DNA from: Hydrangea macrophylla
Lineage: Eukaryota; Streptophyta; Magnoliopsida; Cornales; Hydrangeaceae
Length of the DNA stretch: 64,000 bases
Assembly (NCBI GenBank): GCA_033977485.1
Contig: CM066988.1
Coordinates: 52,079,649 to 52,143,648 of the forward strand
Direction: 5' to 3'
Part shown: positions 22,701 through 34,668 of the stretch, piece after piece
Position numbering within the stretch: the stretch's first letter is position 1
Layout of the letters: each line of letters starts with the position of its first letter
Program-made: the position numbers and the translations under genes
Notes under the pieces: model-generated
Database searches by the model: none
What the model was told of the DNA's origin: nothing
Seen by the model: only the letters and a program-made list of their open reading frames with translations

Positions 22701-25700
22701 AAAGTAAAAGATGAAGTAGCTAATAAGAAGCGTGGCAGAGATTTTATCAAACGGTTGGCATTTTTAAACAAACCCGAGTTGCCATTTTTGTTTCTTGGAT
22801 CGATTGGTGCATGCTTTCATGGTGTGGTCTTCCCTGTATTTGGACTCCTACTCTCATCAGCCATTAAAGTCTTCTATGAACCTCCAAGAGAGCTAAGAAA
22901 AGATTCGAAGTTTTGGGCAATCATGTATGTGAGTTTAGGCATACTTACTTTGGTAGCCATTCCAGTTCAGAATTACTTCTTCGGAATTGCAGGTGGTAAA
23001 TTGATCCAGCGAATTCGTTCCTTGACATTTGAGAAGGTTGTGCGACAAGAAATCAGTTGGTTTGATGACCCTGCAAATTCAAGGTTTGTTCATACGAAAC
23101 AATTAGTTGTTAACAACTATGTGACATTGATTCAGATATGCATACTAAATATATAACAGATTATGTTACATATAGTGAACATACTTCAATACTTCTCCTT
23201 GTGTACATTTCGCAATGTTCCAAGATGTCATTGGTGCACGGATATGCATGGAGACAAAATTTCACACGTGGGCCAATCACATTTTTAAATAGTACGAAAC
23301 TTACCTAAAGAAATGTACTCTCAAGTCTTTTCCTACATATAATATTAAAATGCTCAATGTTACCTAATTTAACAACACTTTTTATTGGAATCAAATTTAA
23401 CAAGTTTGTGTCTATCTCTTGCTATAGGTTGCTGGAAATCCTTCTCTAATGTCAAATTTAAGTGTCTTCATATTCCGCTAACATCAAACATCTTGAACCA
23501 TATTCATGACATATCACGGGTATTTTGGTGTAATTGAAGAGTCCATGTACTATAGGTTAATTCTCTCCCTCTCTATATATAAATATTTTTCCTCACGCCT
23601 AAATTGAAACTATTATGTTTGTTGTAGTGGTGCTGTTGGTGCAAGGTTATCTACTGATGCTTCGACAGTGAGGAGTCTCGTGGGTGATGCCTTGGCCCTC
23701 ATTGTCCAGAACCTGGCAACAGTACTGGCCGGCCTTATAATTGCATTCACAGCTAACTGGATATTGGCACTCATCATTCTTGCTGTGTTGCCATTAATTG
23801 GTTTACAAGGGTACTTCAACATGAAATTCCTCAAAGGGTTTAGCGCGGATGCCAAGGTATGCTCATCCCCGTGGCCATCTCACATTGGTAAAAATGATGG
23901 CACAACATCTAAAAGACTTCGTTTATGTTTTTTTTTTTTTTTTTTTTGGGAACATTTCATACTAATTTTCTTTGCAACTGGCCCATATGTGGTACACAGA
24001 GAGAACATTTCAGGCATGGACCAACCACAAAGTGAAAAAATATGAAACAAAATTTGATGTGTGTTTGGTTAAGGTTGGAGGAGCTCTTGTTAAGATTTTT
24101 ACTCCAATTTTGATATGGCTATGAGTTTGATGTGGTTGGTACACTCTTACTCAAATTTTATACCTTATTAAAGAAAATTAATTATTTTAAATAAGATTTG
24201 AGTAAAACAACCAGAGAGGCTCATATCAAATGAATCTTTTACTCGAATTTTCACCTAAATTTGAGAAAAGATTGGAGATGACCATGGATCAACTAACAAG
24301 AGCCTTGTTAACTTAACGCTTACAGGTGATGTATGAAGAGGCTAGTCAAGTTGCAAACGATGCTGTTGGCAGCATTAGAACTGTTGCATCATTCTGTGCT
24401 GAAAAGAAGGTGATGGAAATGTACCAAAAGAAATGTGCTGCGCCCATGAAAGAAGGAGTTAGGATTGGATTTGTGAGTGGCACTGGTTTCGGGTTCTCTA
24501 CCTTCGCGCTCTTCTGCACAAATGCTTTCTGCTTCTACATTGGAGCTCAACTCGTGAAGCATGGGAAAGCAACTTTTGGGGAAGTTTTTAAGGTAAGGTG
24601 AAGATTGGTTTCTTTGTTCGTCTGTTGCAAATGTAAAGGTATTGGCATACTCTAGATGTAGAGAGTGAAAGTAGAATAGATATAGAGGTAGAGATAACAC
24701 ATGATAGGATGAGAGTTATTTGTTATAAAAGTTGACAATCAAGTAAGGCTTATTTTTAATAGAAAAAAATTACAAAATTGTACTAAACACAGCTTTTAAT
24801 TTGATGTGATATTATTTTCTGACTCGTATTCCAAATCTCTGGTTGTCAAATTTTGTGGCGGGGGGACCATGTAAAACAATTTCAAATTAAAGTTCAAGTG
24901 GTCCCATTGCAAGTAAATGTGGTTCCACTTCTACATCAATTGTCAATAAGATTTTGGATCTGAATTTGGGAACATAACATTGCTCCTTTTAAATAAGTCG
25001 AAGATGAAGAGAATAATGTACTTACCAATGGCAATGATGGCAAGAATGCATTCTGTAACAGTCATCCCATCCACAACCCAAACTTACTTGCTTGGTTTCT
25101 AGTTCTTACTATTGTATTTGTATATCAATGCAGGTTTTCTTTGCTTTGACAATTTCAGCAATTGGTGTTTCTCAAACAACTGCTTTAGCTCCGGACGCCA
25201 ACAAAGCTAGAGGATCTGCTGCTTCTATCTTTCAAATCCTTGATAGAAAGCCCACAATTGACTCAAGCTCCGATGAGGGAACCACTCTAGCAACTGTCAA
25301 TGGTGACATTGAGCTCAAAAATGTCACCTTTAGATACCCAACTCGCCCTGATGTTCAAATTTTCAGAGATCTGTGCTTGTCCATCCCCTCTGGAAAGGTA
25401 TTTACCATTTTCTCTCTTTCTAGAATTTTTCCACTGTGACCATCACGATGTACGATACTTTGTTACATGGACACTACTTTTAATTGGCTGAAGTACCATG
25501 TCGGGCACTCGACATGTAGGCATAGGTACAGGATATGTGGACACATTTCAAGTTGGACACTCACTAATAGCTACTTGTTCTTAAATATACTATAAGTCTC
25601 TAATTATGGTTTGCCACAAAGTTTCATCAACTGGTTGGAATGCTCATGTTAAACTTTTATTTTTAATAGATCGCTATTTTAAAATTGGAAGAAAAATATC

Positions 25701-26787
25701 GATTCATGGCTATGTCTTCATGTCCTAAGATTCATAAATTTGGAAAGTCCGACCCCTACACGCAGACCAGCACCCGATAGTTGCACCCGACAATTGTACC
25801 AAAGTCCAAGTAAAGTTGGTGTGATGGACACTATACTTTCCAATCAAACTGAAACCTATATGGGTCCTACAAAAACACTCAAATCGTAGTGCAACTCACA
25901 CGAGCGCTATAGTCATGAGATAATATCTTCTTCTTTCTCTCTATAGAAGTTTTCCTATGCGAGTCATAGTTTGATAGTTTCACCGATTTCTCTTTTACTC
26001 CCACATAGGTCGCACAGTACACTCAATCATAGTGACCCTCACACAGAATGTTACGGTCGCATATGATAATTTTTTCTTCTTCATTTTACTCTCTTAATTT
26101 CTCTCTCATATTTGTTGCTGTTTTTTCATCTTCAAAAATTTGCAGACAATTGCTCTTGTAGGAGAGAGTGGTAGTGGGAAGTCAACAGTGATTAGTCTCA
26201 TAGAGAGGTTCTACGAACCTGACTCGGGCCATATATATATAGACGGTGTTGATATCCAAAAAATGAACCTAAATTGGCTAAGGCAACAAATGGGGTTGGT
26301 GAGTCAAGAACCCATGCTCTTCAACGAAACTATACGCACAAACATCGCATACGGAAAGCGCGGAAATGCCACCGAGGAAGAGATCATTGCCGCCACAAAA
26401 GCCGCGAATGCGCACAATTTTATATCGGCATTGCCTCACGGTTACGAAACTTCAGTTGGAGAGAGAGGCGTGCAGTTATCGGGTGGCCAGAAACAGAGGA
26501 TTGCCATCGCAAGGGCGATATTGAAGGATCCTAAGATTCTATTGCTTGATGAAGCGACTAGTGCGTTGGATGCGGAGTCAGAGCACGTTGTTCAAGATGC
26601 ATTGGATAGAGTAATGGTGAATCGAACGACTGTGGTTGTGGCTCACCGGCTTACTACGATCAGAGGGGCCGATGTGATCGCGGTGGTTAAGAATGGAGTG
26701 GTTGTTGAGAGGGGAAGACATGAAGTTCTTATGAAGATAAGTGATGGTGCTTATGCATCTTTAGTAGCACTTCACATGAGTTCTTGA
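15153..26787 (+). CDS. ABCB4-like: ABCB-type (P-glycoprotein/MDR) transporter, first exon not in window
   Basis: Eleven exons: 15153-15207, 16014-16189, 18005-18226, 18770-19008, 20396-20921, 21740-22013, 22414-23083, 23628-23856, 24326-24592, 25134-25397 and 26146-26787 (TGA). All junctions are GT-AG, and together they give 1187 codons with no stop or shift. The order is TMD1, NBD1, linker, TMD2, NBD2. NBD1 has Walker [10 protein letters not shown] (20646-20672), Q-loop [23 protein letters not shown] and the AHRLTT H-loop. NBD2 has GESGSGKST (26161-26187), LSGGQ (26476-26490), [11 protein letters not shown] and AHRLTT. It is closest from memory to the Arabidopsis ABCB4/11/21 and Coptis CjABCB1 clade, plasma-membrane carriers of auxin or alkaloids; the substrate here is unknown. 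Exon 15153 starts [11 protein letters not shown], the family's second exon, so about 100 N-terminal residues with the first membrane helix are missing. Confidence 0.93.
15364..15891. mobile_element. Stowaway-like MITE in ABCB intron
   Basis: The ends are CTCCTCCTGTCCCAATTTTAGT on the left and the inverse of CTCCATCTGTCCCAAG on the right, each bordered by TA. The length is about 528 bp, long for Stowaway, so another insertion or a divergent subfamily is possible. It has no coding capacity and lies in the intron between the first two visible exons. Confidence 0.6.
16236..16528. mobile_element. Stowaway MITE in ABCB intron
   Basis: The 293-bp element has terminal inverted repeats CTCCCTCCGTCCCATAATAA and its complement at the right end, flanked by TA on both sides (16234-16235 and 16529-16530). 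The TIR start CTCCCTCCGTCCC is the hallmark of plant Stowaway (Tc1/mariner-derived) MITEs. It sits about 45 bp after the donor site of exon 16014-16189. Confidence 0.92.
17234..17577. mobile_element. Tourist/Harbinger-like MITE in ABCB intron
   Basis: The ends GAGCTCCTCCAACGC and (inverse) GAGCACTCCAATGC form imperfect inverted repeats. Both sides are flanked by TAA (17231-17233 and 17578-17580), the 3-bp duplication typical of PIF/Harbinger MITEs. The length is 344 bp with no ORF. Confidence 0.75.
19646..19704. repeat. (AAT)n microsatellite in ABCB intron
   Basis: About 18 consecutive AAT/ATA units with one TGA interruption. It is likely length-polymorphic. Confidence 0.9.
19761..20350. mobile_element. 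Non-autonomous hAT element in ABCB intron
   Basis: The 590-bp element begins CAGGGGCGGAGCTAC and ends GGTTCCGCCCCTG, giving hAT-type inverted repeats CAGGGGCGGA. It is flanked by a perfect 8-bp duplication AGAGCTTG (19753-19760 and 20351-20358), the length expected for hAT. It includes a run of about 21 A residues at 20214-20234. Its right end is 45 bp before the exon starting at 20396. It encodes no transposase. Confidence 0.92.
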
Positions 26788-27057
26788 GGACACGACAGAA
26801 AGGAAGAGTTCAAACAAGATCAAATTTTATTCATTGTGGTTGTACCAGCTTTGTCAGTAACTTGTAGGAAAAGAATGGAAGTAACATTAGAAATTAAAAC
26901 ATTACAAACTATGATAGGAACTAAAGAAAAGAGAGTGTAAGGCATACACAAATTTCAGAATCTTTTTTTCATATCATTTTTTTTGTAACCCAAACAAAGG
27001 AAATTATTTTCTTCAGTGTTTTTATTTTTCCTTTTCCTTCACTAAAGTTCATGAACC
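26788..27057 (+). other. 3' flank/3' UTR of the ABCB gene
   Basis: A 270-bp AT-rich segment from the stop codon to the LTR fragment at 27058. It should contain the 3' UTR and poly(A) site, but no single signal stands out. Confidence 0.5.
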
Positions 27058-27509
27058 TGTCACGCCCCGATATAGCAAAATAGGGAAAAAAAAATTCATC
27101 TCCTTGTTGGACCTGTAGGCCGCGACAGGTGAGGGGATCTCAATGTCCTGTACTTAGCATAAATAGTAATTCTAAACAAAGTAAAAGACAGTAAGAAAAT
27201 AAATAATAGTTATTGCATTCTAAATATCATTCACTTAAGGTTTTTACATCATTCTTAATATCTTAAGTCACAAACCGCCTTCACAAATCTTATTCTAATT
27301 TAAAATAAAACCTAGTATAATCCGGTTGAATTAAAAAAATACAGAAAGTTATATTAGCGTAGGAAATAAATTCTGGTTTATACAAAAATATAGATATCGT
27401 TTTCGAAACCATAGAAAGAATTTATGGAAATACAGCTTGACCCCATATATATAGAATTTAAAATGAAATAACATATTTATTAATGAAAAAGAAATTGTAG
27501 GGCGTTACA
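27058..27509 (-). repeat. Short gypsy LTR (TGTAAC...GTGACA), probable degenerate solo LTR
   Basis: The plus strand starts TGTCACGCCCCGATATAGC and ends GGGCGTTACA. This is the inverse of a gypsy LTR with TGTAACGCCC and GGGGCGTGACA termini. The first 230 bp resemble the LTRs at 41737 and 60786 at roughly 70-75% by eye, but the minisatellite centre is missing. The flanks GAACC and GAAGA match at only three of five bases, so solo status is uncertain. Confidence 0.65.
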
Positions 27510-28235
27510 GAAGATTCCCTCATTTGCCGTAAGTATTCACCCAGAGAATTCATAACCACCACTGCTGATATACTATTTATTTCAATCAATATCACAAATG
27601 TTCATTTCAACTGTATCAAATTCCCAACGTAATCTTGCCAACATTATCTACTTTAATTCTCTATTCATGGCACTTAAATCACGGATTCATGATAAAAAAA
27701 AATTTGCTTGTATCCTCTTAAAACCAATTAACAAAATATTTACTTACAAGAATGATCACTTGATTTGAATCACAACTTCATTCATTTCCCAAGCTATCAA
27801 TTCACATTCTAATTATTCCATAGGTCTTATAACACTATTTCCAGATACGCAAGTCCACAATCAAATGATTTTCACAAGTGCATTTCAAAATTCTTATATC
27901 TCATAAATTTATTCAATCTAACTCGGAAATAATAGTCATAAATCTATTTTTTTATCAGCAATAACCCCAATCCTCCTCTAACAATTAAATCATTCAACAA
28001 GTCATTCAACAAGTCTCTCGGTGACAGCAAAGTTTGCACTACTACTAAAATATTCTCTGGTCTTTGTTCAATGTTTTCACATATTCAAATAAATACAACA
28101 TTTTTTGACAATTCTTTCCTAACAACTGATAAGTTTATCAATTATCACAAAACAACCCTTAAAAACTGAATTCCCCCAATTTGATAATCAGATATTTTTT
28201 CCTGTTGGATTGGCGGCCATGAAGGCCTTGTGTGG

Positions 28236-28690
28236 TGATAGTGTGGTGAGTCGGACTCCGTGTCAGACTCAGCATTGAGAGTCGAGACTTCATGTTTAAC
28301 TCAGTATGGTTATAATAGGACTTTGTATCGGAAAGGTGTTGTGAGTTGGGACTTCGTGTCGAACTCAGTATGGTTATAATAGGACTTCATGTCAGAATGG
28401 TGTCGTGAGTTCGGACTTCGTGTTGAACTCAGTATGGTTATAATAGGACTTCGTGTCAATATGGTGTTGTGAGTTGGGACTTCGTGTTGAACTCAGTATG
28501 GTTATAATAGGACTTTCATGTTGGAATGGTGTTGTGAGTTGGGACTTCGTGTCAAACTAAGTATGGCTATAATTGGACTTCGTGTCGAAATGGTGTCGTG
28601 AGTTAGGACTCTGTGCCAAACTCAGTATAGTTATGATAGGACTATGTGTCGGGTAGGTTGGGAAAGCTAAGACTCTGTGTCAGGCTTATT
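28236..28690. repeat. Minisatellite with 64-bp unit
   Basis: About seven imperfect copies of a unit starting GTGTTGTGAGTTGGGACTTC. Unit starts at 28336, 28400, 28464 and 28529 are 64-65 bp apart. The unit contains CAGTATGGTTATAATAGGAC. Any reading frames through it are repetitive and not gene-like. Confidence 0.9.
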
Positions 28691-29360
28691 GGTTAGGTCG
28701 AAGTGAGAACACTTTGGTTCTCGTGACAAAGTAAACGATAGTTGAACACTTTGGTTCTCTGTGATGAAGTGAGAACACTTCGGTTCTCTGTGACAAAGTG
28801 AAGGTTAGACTGCACACTTCGGTTCTTCGTGACGAAGTAAAAGTTGAGTTGAACACTTTGATTCTCTGTGATGAAGTGAGAACACTTCGGTTCCTTGTGA
28901 CGAAGTGAAGGATAGTTGAACACTTTGGTTCTCTGTGACAAAGTGAGAATACTTTGGGTCTTCATGACGAAGTGAAGGTTGAGTTGAACACTTTAGTTCT
29001 CTGTGATGAAGTAAAGGTTAGTGAGAACTCTTCAGTTCTTTATGATGAAGTGAAGGATAGTTGAACACTTCTGGTCTTCGTGACGAAGTGAAGGTTGAGT
29101 TGAACACTTCGGTTCTCTATGACGAAGTGAGAACACTTTGGGCGCTTCGGTTCTCTGTGATAAAGTGAGAACACTTCGGGTCTTCGTGATGAAGTGAAGG
29201 TTGAGTTGAACACTTCGGTCCTCCGTGACAAAGTAAAGGTTAGTGGGAACACTTCGGTTCTTCATGATGAAGTGAAGGATAGTTGAACACTTTGGTTCTT
29301 CATGACGAAGTGAAGGTTAGGTTGAACACTTCGGCTCTTCGTGACAAAATGAAAGTTAGA
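28690..29360. repeat. Minisatellite with about 38-41-bp unit, hairpin-forming
   Basis: About 15 or more imperfect copies of a unit containing GAACACTTCGGTTCTCTGTG followed by ACGAAGTGAAGG. Each unit has CACTTCG and CGAAGTG as inverted arms around a loop of about 11 bases. The array directly follows the 64-bp array. Confidence 0.9.
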
Positions 29361-30070
29361 GTAAAGTGGTTAGATACTTTGTTGTGGTGGAGAGTCAGGA
29401 TTTAGTGTCAGGCTCTGGTGGTAGATTATGGTAGTGTTGTCAGGATGTTGAGATTAGTCATATATGCTTTTCAAATACTTGGATGGGCAAGTTAGTAGTC
29501 ATCGATGGTGAGAACGTGTGATTCCTGAAAAGACGTAATAAGAGCAGTGAACGTATCTTGTTGTGTATGGCTATATTTTCCATTTAATTTAGTTTTCTCA
29601 CTCGGCTTTCATAAGCTAACGGCATTCATGTTGCTTGACATTTCCATGTCCAGCTTATCCAGGTGATGAATACACAGGAGGTGATGCTGGCCAGGAGGAG
29701 TGTGTGGAGGAAGAATACACCGAGATGGATTATGGCTACGCTAGTTAGAGATAAGACTAGTAGTTGTAATCTTGTAAATGCTTTTTATTGTAACCTCTAT
29801 CAGAGGACTTTATCTATCTTTTTTAATAGCTCTTGTAAGGCCCTAGAGCTATAAGACAATGTTGTATCCATGGAGTTGTAATACCTGAACTAGTACTACC
29901 GTTCATTGTATTATAACCATGTAAGCAGATGTTGGTTTTTTCCTATGTTAGTCATGTTTCAATTATTAATGTTTCGTCATGAACAATTTGGTGAATCAAC
30001 CAGTCACGTGCCTAAGGGTCCAAGATGGAAGTTTAAATTTTCCCTATTTTGGCTACGCCGGGGCATGACA

Positions 30071-30485
30071 CATTCAGACTGCCTCCTTTCCCATGGTGGC
30101 TTTGACTACTTCCCACCAATCTCCAGTAGCATACATCAATTGAAATGTCGTTAGCTTCTACTTTTCCTGAATTCCTGGTCATTATACTCCATTGTCTCAA
30201 AGATGGGATTCATCTATCTTAGCCATTGTTCGACCTTCCATGATTCGGCAGTGTCAGAAAACTATTCTAGTCGTAATGCATGGAATCTTTCCAGCCTTTT
30301 ATCACCTATTTGGTGAGCCTGGCACTTCATTTTGTTGATTATTTCCATTTCTGTTGATGGCATTTAGGTCTCCTATCCTCTCAATCCTTCTAATGAAAGC
30401 CTCGAACATACCGGTCGAATCGGCAGCTGGGGGTGCTCCCTTGATCAAACCATGGTTCTTGGGACTTCTTCTTGTCATATATAAC
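30071..30485 (-). pseudogene. gag: Gypsy gag fragment
   Basis: Read on the minus strand in two alternating frames, the segment gives WKVEQWLR, MNPIFETMEYNDQEFRK and LTTFQLMYATGDWWEVVKA. This is the core of a chromovirus-type Retrotrans_gag domain. Stops and at least one frameshift are present. It lies between the LTR piece ending at 30070 and the intact element at 30486, and by orientation may belong to the same element as the 5' LTR at 41737-44015. Confidence 0.65.
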
Positions 30486-32412
30486 TGTCACAGCCCGGTC
30501 CCATAATAGCGGAACCGGAGCCCGTGGCACGCCACCGAGGCTAAACCAATTCATTAACGTTCCCAAAATTAGGTTTGAAGAACACACGCAGCGGAAAACA
30601 AAACACATTTTCAAAAGCAGAGGTTCAGTCGACTGCTCAGTCAACGGGAGAAGGCAGGGAATTAATAGCAATTCCAGTCGACTAAGGCTGGGGGGTCCAG
30701 TCGACTGAGGCAGGGCCCAGTCGACTGCTTCTGCTAAAATAAGAAGCAGTAGCTAACAGATACAGGGGTTCAGTCGACTGAAGCAGGGATCAGTCGACTG
30801 CTCCCCTGGCAGCAGCCCAATCTGCAGAATTCAAGTTTAAAAGCTTTCTAACTTCAACCAAGGAGCAAACACATACTTCCAAAAGCACTCCAAAGTAATC
30901 TTAACTGTATTAAAGTATTACCAAACATAATTACAACATGTTATAGTCCATTACAACGTTCTAGATCCATTCTATCATACGAAGTCAAACATAAGTTAAG
31001 ACAATAGAAATTCTTATTACAACATTTCTAGGATCCCAAAACTACAAGATTAACGTTCAAGTTGCCTCACAAGCGAACTCCCAACCCACGTACTCACTTC
31101 TCCAATTCCTCGTCAGCATTAACACCTGAAATGGTTATTTGAATAACCACACATATTTCGATTTGTTTAAGCTAAAGCTTAGTGAATAAATCAACATATG
31201 TACATGAATGATAAACATGTCCGCATTCACATCTCTACATTTCATACTAGTCGCCGGAGACTCACGTGCCCGTCCATATTCCCAAACTGCGACTCTCGTC
31301 AATAAGTCCACGCGAAAGGGTAAGACCCACGATTCTTCTCTTCAATCGTGCGACCTTAATGCCTATATCGGCTCCACAAAATGGCACGGTGACCACGTGC
31401 TCCTTCTGACCCAAATAAGCAACTTAACATGCTCAAATACATATCACCATACTCGCGGTAATCAAAACATATCACCATGTTATTGGGCCTACTTATCAAT
31501 ATAAATGCCCAATATGAACTACACAAGATATCTCTATGAATTAATACATGCTATTCAAACATAACATGAATACATGCCAAGAAATCATTCCAAAACATAG
31601 TTGAATCACTCACCTCCGAATAACGCTCCTATAATTCAATCTGAAGAAAACCCATGCACAAAGAACGTGCAGAAGTTCGTCTAGTACAATTCCTATGGAT
31701 CAGAATTCCATTTATCAACTTTTATGAAAAATTCTAGAAAATAACTTTTCGAAAAACTTAGCCAAACAGGCCCTAATAGGCATCAAAACGAAGCTCTTAC
31801 CTCGAGGAGCTCAAATATGAAATCTGGGAGAAACCAGACTGGCAGAAGGTCGTCGTTTGGTGTCGCAAAGCTTGAAGCAACTAAATCTCCCTCTAGCCCC
31901 CTTTTGGCCTCCTTTCGGAATTAGGTCAAGAACTTATGAAAAACCTAAAGTCATCACTTCCTATATATAGGCAAGACTATTGGGAATTTACGTTTACCTC
32001 CCCACGAGTTTCCAAACTCCTAATTAGTCTCTGAAACTTTCTACATGACGTTTCCGAAGTTGCTAATTAGCCTACCAAATTAATAGCGTGTTCATTCGTT
32101 CTCACCAGGATACTAAATCTAACAACAGAAATATATTCTAAGCCAGAAAATAATACAGATATTGAAATACACAGATAAACATTTATTTTCAGATAAACAA
32201 TTAAAATGTTCCACAGTGACCGTCTCACACTCGGAGAGACTTCACAACAATAAATCCTCAATCATAATAGTTTCAAAGGGTTCTCTAATACAGACACCCA
32301 AATCAACTCGTGAGTCAAAACTCACCCAATCATGTGTCATAAGGCACGCCACATCACATTATCATGTATGACAATGAAATGCAAAAGCAATAACACAATT
32401 GTGGGTGTTATA
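30486..32412 (-). repeat. Chromovirus 3' LTR
   Basis: A 1927-bp LTR. A cluster of CAGTCGACTG palindromes lies at 30626-30800. A TATA-like CTATATATAG lies at about 31961-31970. The copy retains 11 bp near 31878 that the other LTR lacks. Confidence 0.95.
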
Positions 32413-32431
32413 ATACTCTCCCCCTTAAAAG
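32413..32431 (-). other. Chromovirus polypurine tract
   Basis: The minus strand reads CTTTTAAGGGGGAGAGTAT immediately before the 3' LTR. Confidence 0.85.
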
Positions 32432-32478
32432 AAGTTTGTCCCCAAACTTATACCTCACGTCTCGAAAAGGTGTGGATA

Positions 32479-32892
32479 CTAAGTACGCATCTCATCTTCT
32501 ATCTCCCACGTCACCTCTTCCGTAGTTTGGCTACGCCATAACACTCTCACTTTCGATATTACTTTATTTCGTAAGACTTGATCCTTCCGGTCTAAGATCT
32601 CTACCGGATACGCAACATACGTCAAATCACTCTGAATCTCATTCGATGTCGGAGTCATCACTTGATCTCTATCTTCCACTAATTGTTTACGTAACAACGA
32701 TACATGAAATACATTATGAACTTGAGCATACTCGCTCGGCAAGTTCAAACGATAAGCTACGGGTCCAACCTTTCCAATGATTTCAAAAGGTCCTACATAT
32801 CTCAGATTGAGTTTCCCGTATCTACCAAATCTGGTTATTCCCTTTGAAGGTGACACCTTCAAATACACCAAGTCTCCCACGTCAAATTCCAA
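32479..32892 (-). pseudogene. pol: Chromovirus integrase C-terminus with chromodomain
   Basis: This 137-residue continuation of the same frame holds the GPY/F module ([17 protein letters not shown] start, [33 protein letters not shown]). A short chromodomain-like end follows ([22 protein letters not shown]). The frame stops at a TAG (32479-32481). It would continue YPHLFET before the next stop, so this is a fourth nonsense codon close to the natural end. Chromodomains of this kind are thought to guide integration into heterochromatin. Confidence 0.85.
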
Positions 32893-32895
32893 CGA

Positions 32896-34668
32896 TCATC
32901 TATGCTTATCGGCATAACTCTTATACCTACTCTGAGCTGTCAGTAATCGTTGTCTAATTACCTTTATCTTATCCGTCGTCTCTTGTACAATTTTTGACCC
33001 TTCAATCTTTCTTTCTTCCACCTCTGTCCAACTAATTGGTGAACGACATACACGACCATGTAAAGCTTCATAAGGAGCCATCCCAATACTCGACTGAAAA
33101 CTGTTGTTATACGCGAACTCAATTAACGGTAGGTGGCCCTCCCAATCACCCTGGAAATCAAGTACACATAACCGAAGCATGTCTTCCAAAATTTGGATTA
33201 CTCTTTCTGATTGACCATCGGTCTGAGGATGAAAAGCTGTACTAAAGTGCAATTTGGTACCCATTGCTTCTTGCATGGCTCTCCAAAACTTTGACGTAAA
33301 ACTACTATCCCTATCCGAAACGATAGAAACTGGGATACCATGTAGTCTCATAATCTCGCGAATATACAACTTAGCTAACGTTATTGGCTTAGTTGTTCGG
33401 ATGGGTAGGAAGTGCGACGACTTCGTCAAACGGTCAACAATCACCCAAACAATAGTGTTCGATCTCCTCGACCTCGGAAACCCACTAACAAAATCCATTG
33501 TTATGTGTTCCCATTTCCACTCGGCTATCGGTAACGGTTGTAACAATCCCGGGGGTACTTGGCGTTCGGCCTTTACTTGTTGACAACTAGTACAACGCGA
33601 AACGTATCGTGCTATTTCTCTCTTCATTCCCGGCCACCAATAAACATGTCTCAAGTCTCTATACATCTTGGTGCTTCCCGGATGAACGGTATACTTTGTG
33701 TTGTGTGCTTCTTCTAGGATGTTTCGCTTCAACTCTTTCTCACTAGGTACACAAATTCTACCCCTCAATCTCAATACATCATTCTCAAAAGTAAATCCCG
33801 ATTGTTTGCCCATCGGAATCTCATCACAAATCTTCTTCAAAGCCACATCTTGAAGTTGTTTCTCCGTGATCTCGTGAATCAAGAGTGGTTGTGCCACCAT
33901 CGTCGACATCAAGCCACTTTCAATCCTCGGTATCACCTCAAGCTCCAAATTCTCCATATCTCGTATCAGTTCTTTCTGAGAAGTCAAATCTGATGCGGTA
34001 TTGGTTGGTATTTTGCGACTAAGAGCATTGGCGACTACATTCGCCTTGCCCGGATGATATTGAATCGACAAATCATAGTCCTTCATCAACTCTAGCCATC
34101 TCCTTTGCCTCATGTTCAAATCTCGTTGTGTAAACAGGTACTTCAAACTCTTGTGATCCGTATAGATCTCACATTTCTCTCCGTATAGATAATGATGCCA
34201 AATCTTCAATGCAAAAATCACGGCGGCCAATTCTAGATCATGTGTCGGATAGTTCTTTTCGTGCGGTCTAAGTTGTCTCGATGCATAGGCAATGACTTTG
34301 TCTTCCTGCATAAGGACGCAACCTAAACCTCTATACAAAGCATCACTGTAAATGATAAATCCTTCAGTCCCTGACGGAACAGCTAATATTGGTGCTTTCA
34401 TTAGTCGGCTCTTCAACTCTTGAAAACTCTCTTCACATTCTGGACTCCAAACAAAAGCAATGTCTTTTCTCATTAACTGTGTCATCGGCATTGCTATACG
34501 CAAAAAGTCTTTTACAAATCTCCGATAATACCCAGCTAATCCTAGGAAACTTCTGATGTCTGTCACACTCGTTGGTCTCACCCAGTTGGTAACTGCTTCT
34601 ATCTTCTGAGGGTCTACAGAAATTCCTTTAGCTGATACAATATGTCCAAGAAAAGCAATCTCTGTCAA
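32896..34668 (-). pseudogene. pol: Chromovirus RT end, RNase H and integrase
   Basis: 590 codons continue the preceding frame directly after the TGA. They start with [12 protein letters not shown] (RT connection). RNase H follows: [13 protein letters not shown] (usually YSDAS), [26 protein letters not shown] and [10 protein letters not shown]. Integrase then shows its H..H ([18 protein letters not shown]), CTSCQQVK zinc site, the core with [20 protein letters not shown] and [14 protein letters not shown], and [20 protein letters not shown]. It ends at a TGA (32896-32898) after YADKHR. The frame carries on into the next segment. Confidence 0.93.

Larger units (their letters stand above)
27510..30070 (+). 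repeat. Related gypsy LTR in inverted orientation with minisatellite core
   Basis: The right end reads GGCTACGCCGGGGCATGACA, the same terminal motif as the LTR at 27058 but on the other strand. At 29600-29630 the sequence CACTCGGCTTTCATAAG is the inverse of a block in the LTR at 42090-42120. The left boundary is unresolved: positions 27510-28200 are AT-rich with no TGTAAC start visible. Two minisatellites fill 28230-29350. No PBS follows the right end, so this is a 3' or solo LTR rather than a 5' LTR. Confidence 0.55.

Noticed and set aside
24057..24320. Possible MITE in an ABCB intron (GGAGGAGCTCTTGTTAAG and inverse AACAAGAGCC)
   Set aside because: The inverted ends are short and no target duplication could be found.
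28693..29265. Open frames encoding repetitive Ser/Thr/Lys-rich proteins
   Set aside because: They arise from the minisatellite units reading open by chance.
28236..29360. CRISPR-like array
   Set aside because: The units are tandem and contiguous with no unique spacers, and the DNA is plant. It is a minisatellite inside LTR sequence.
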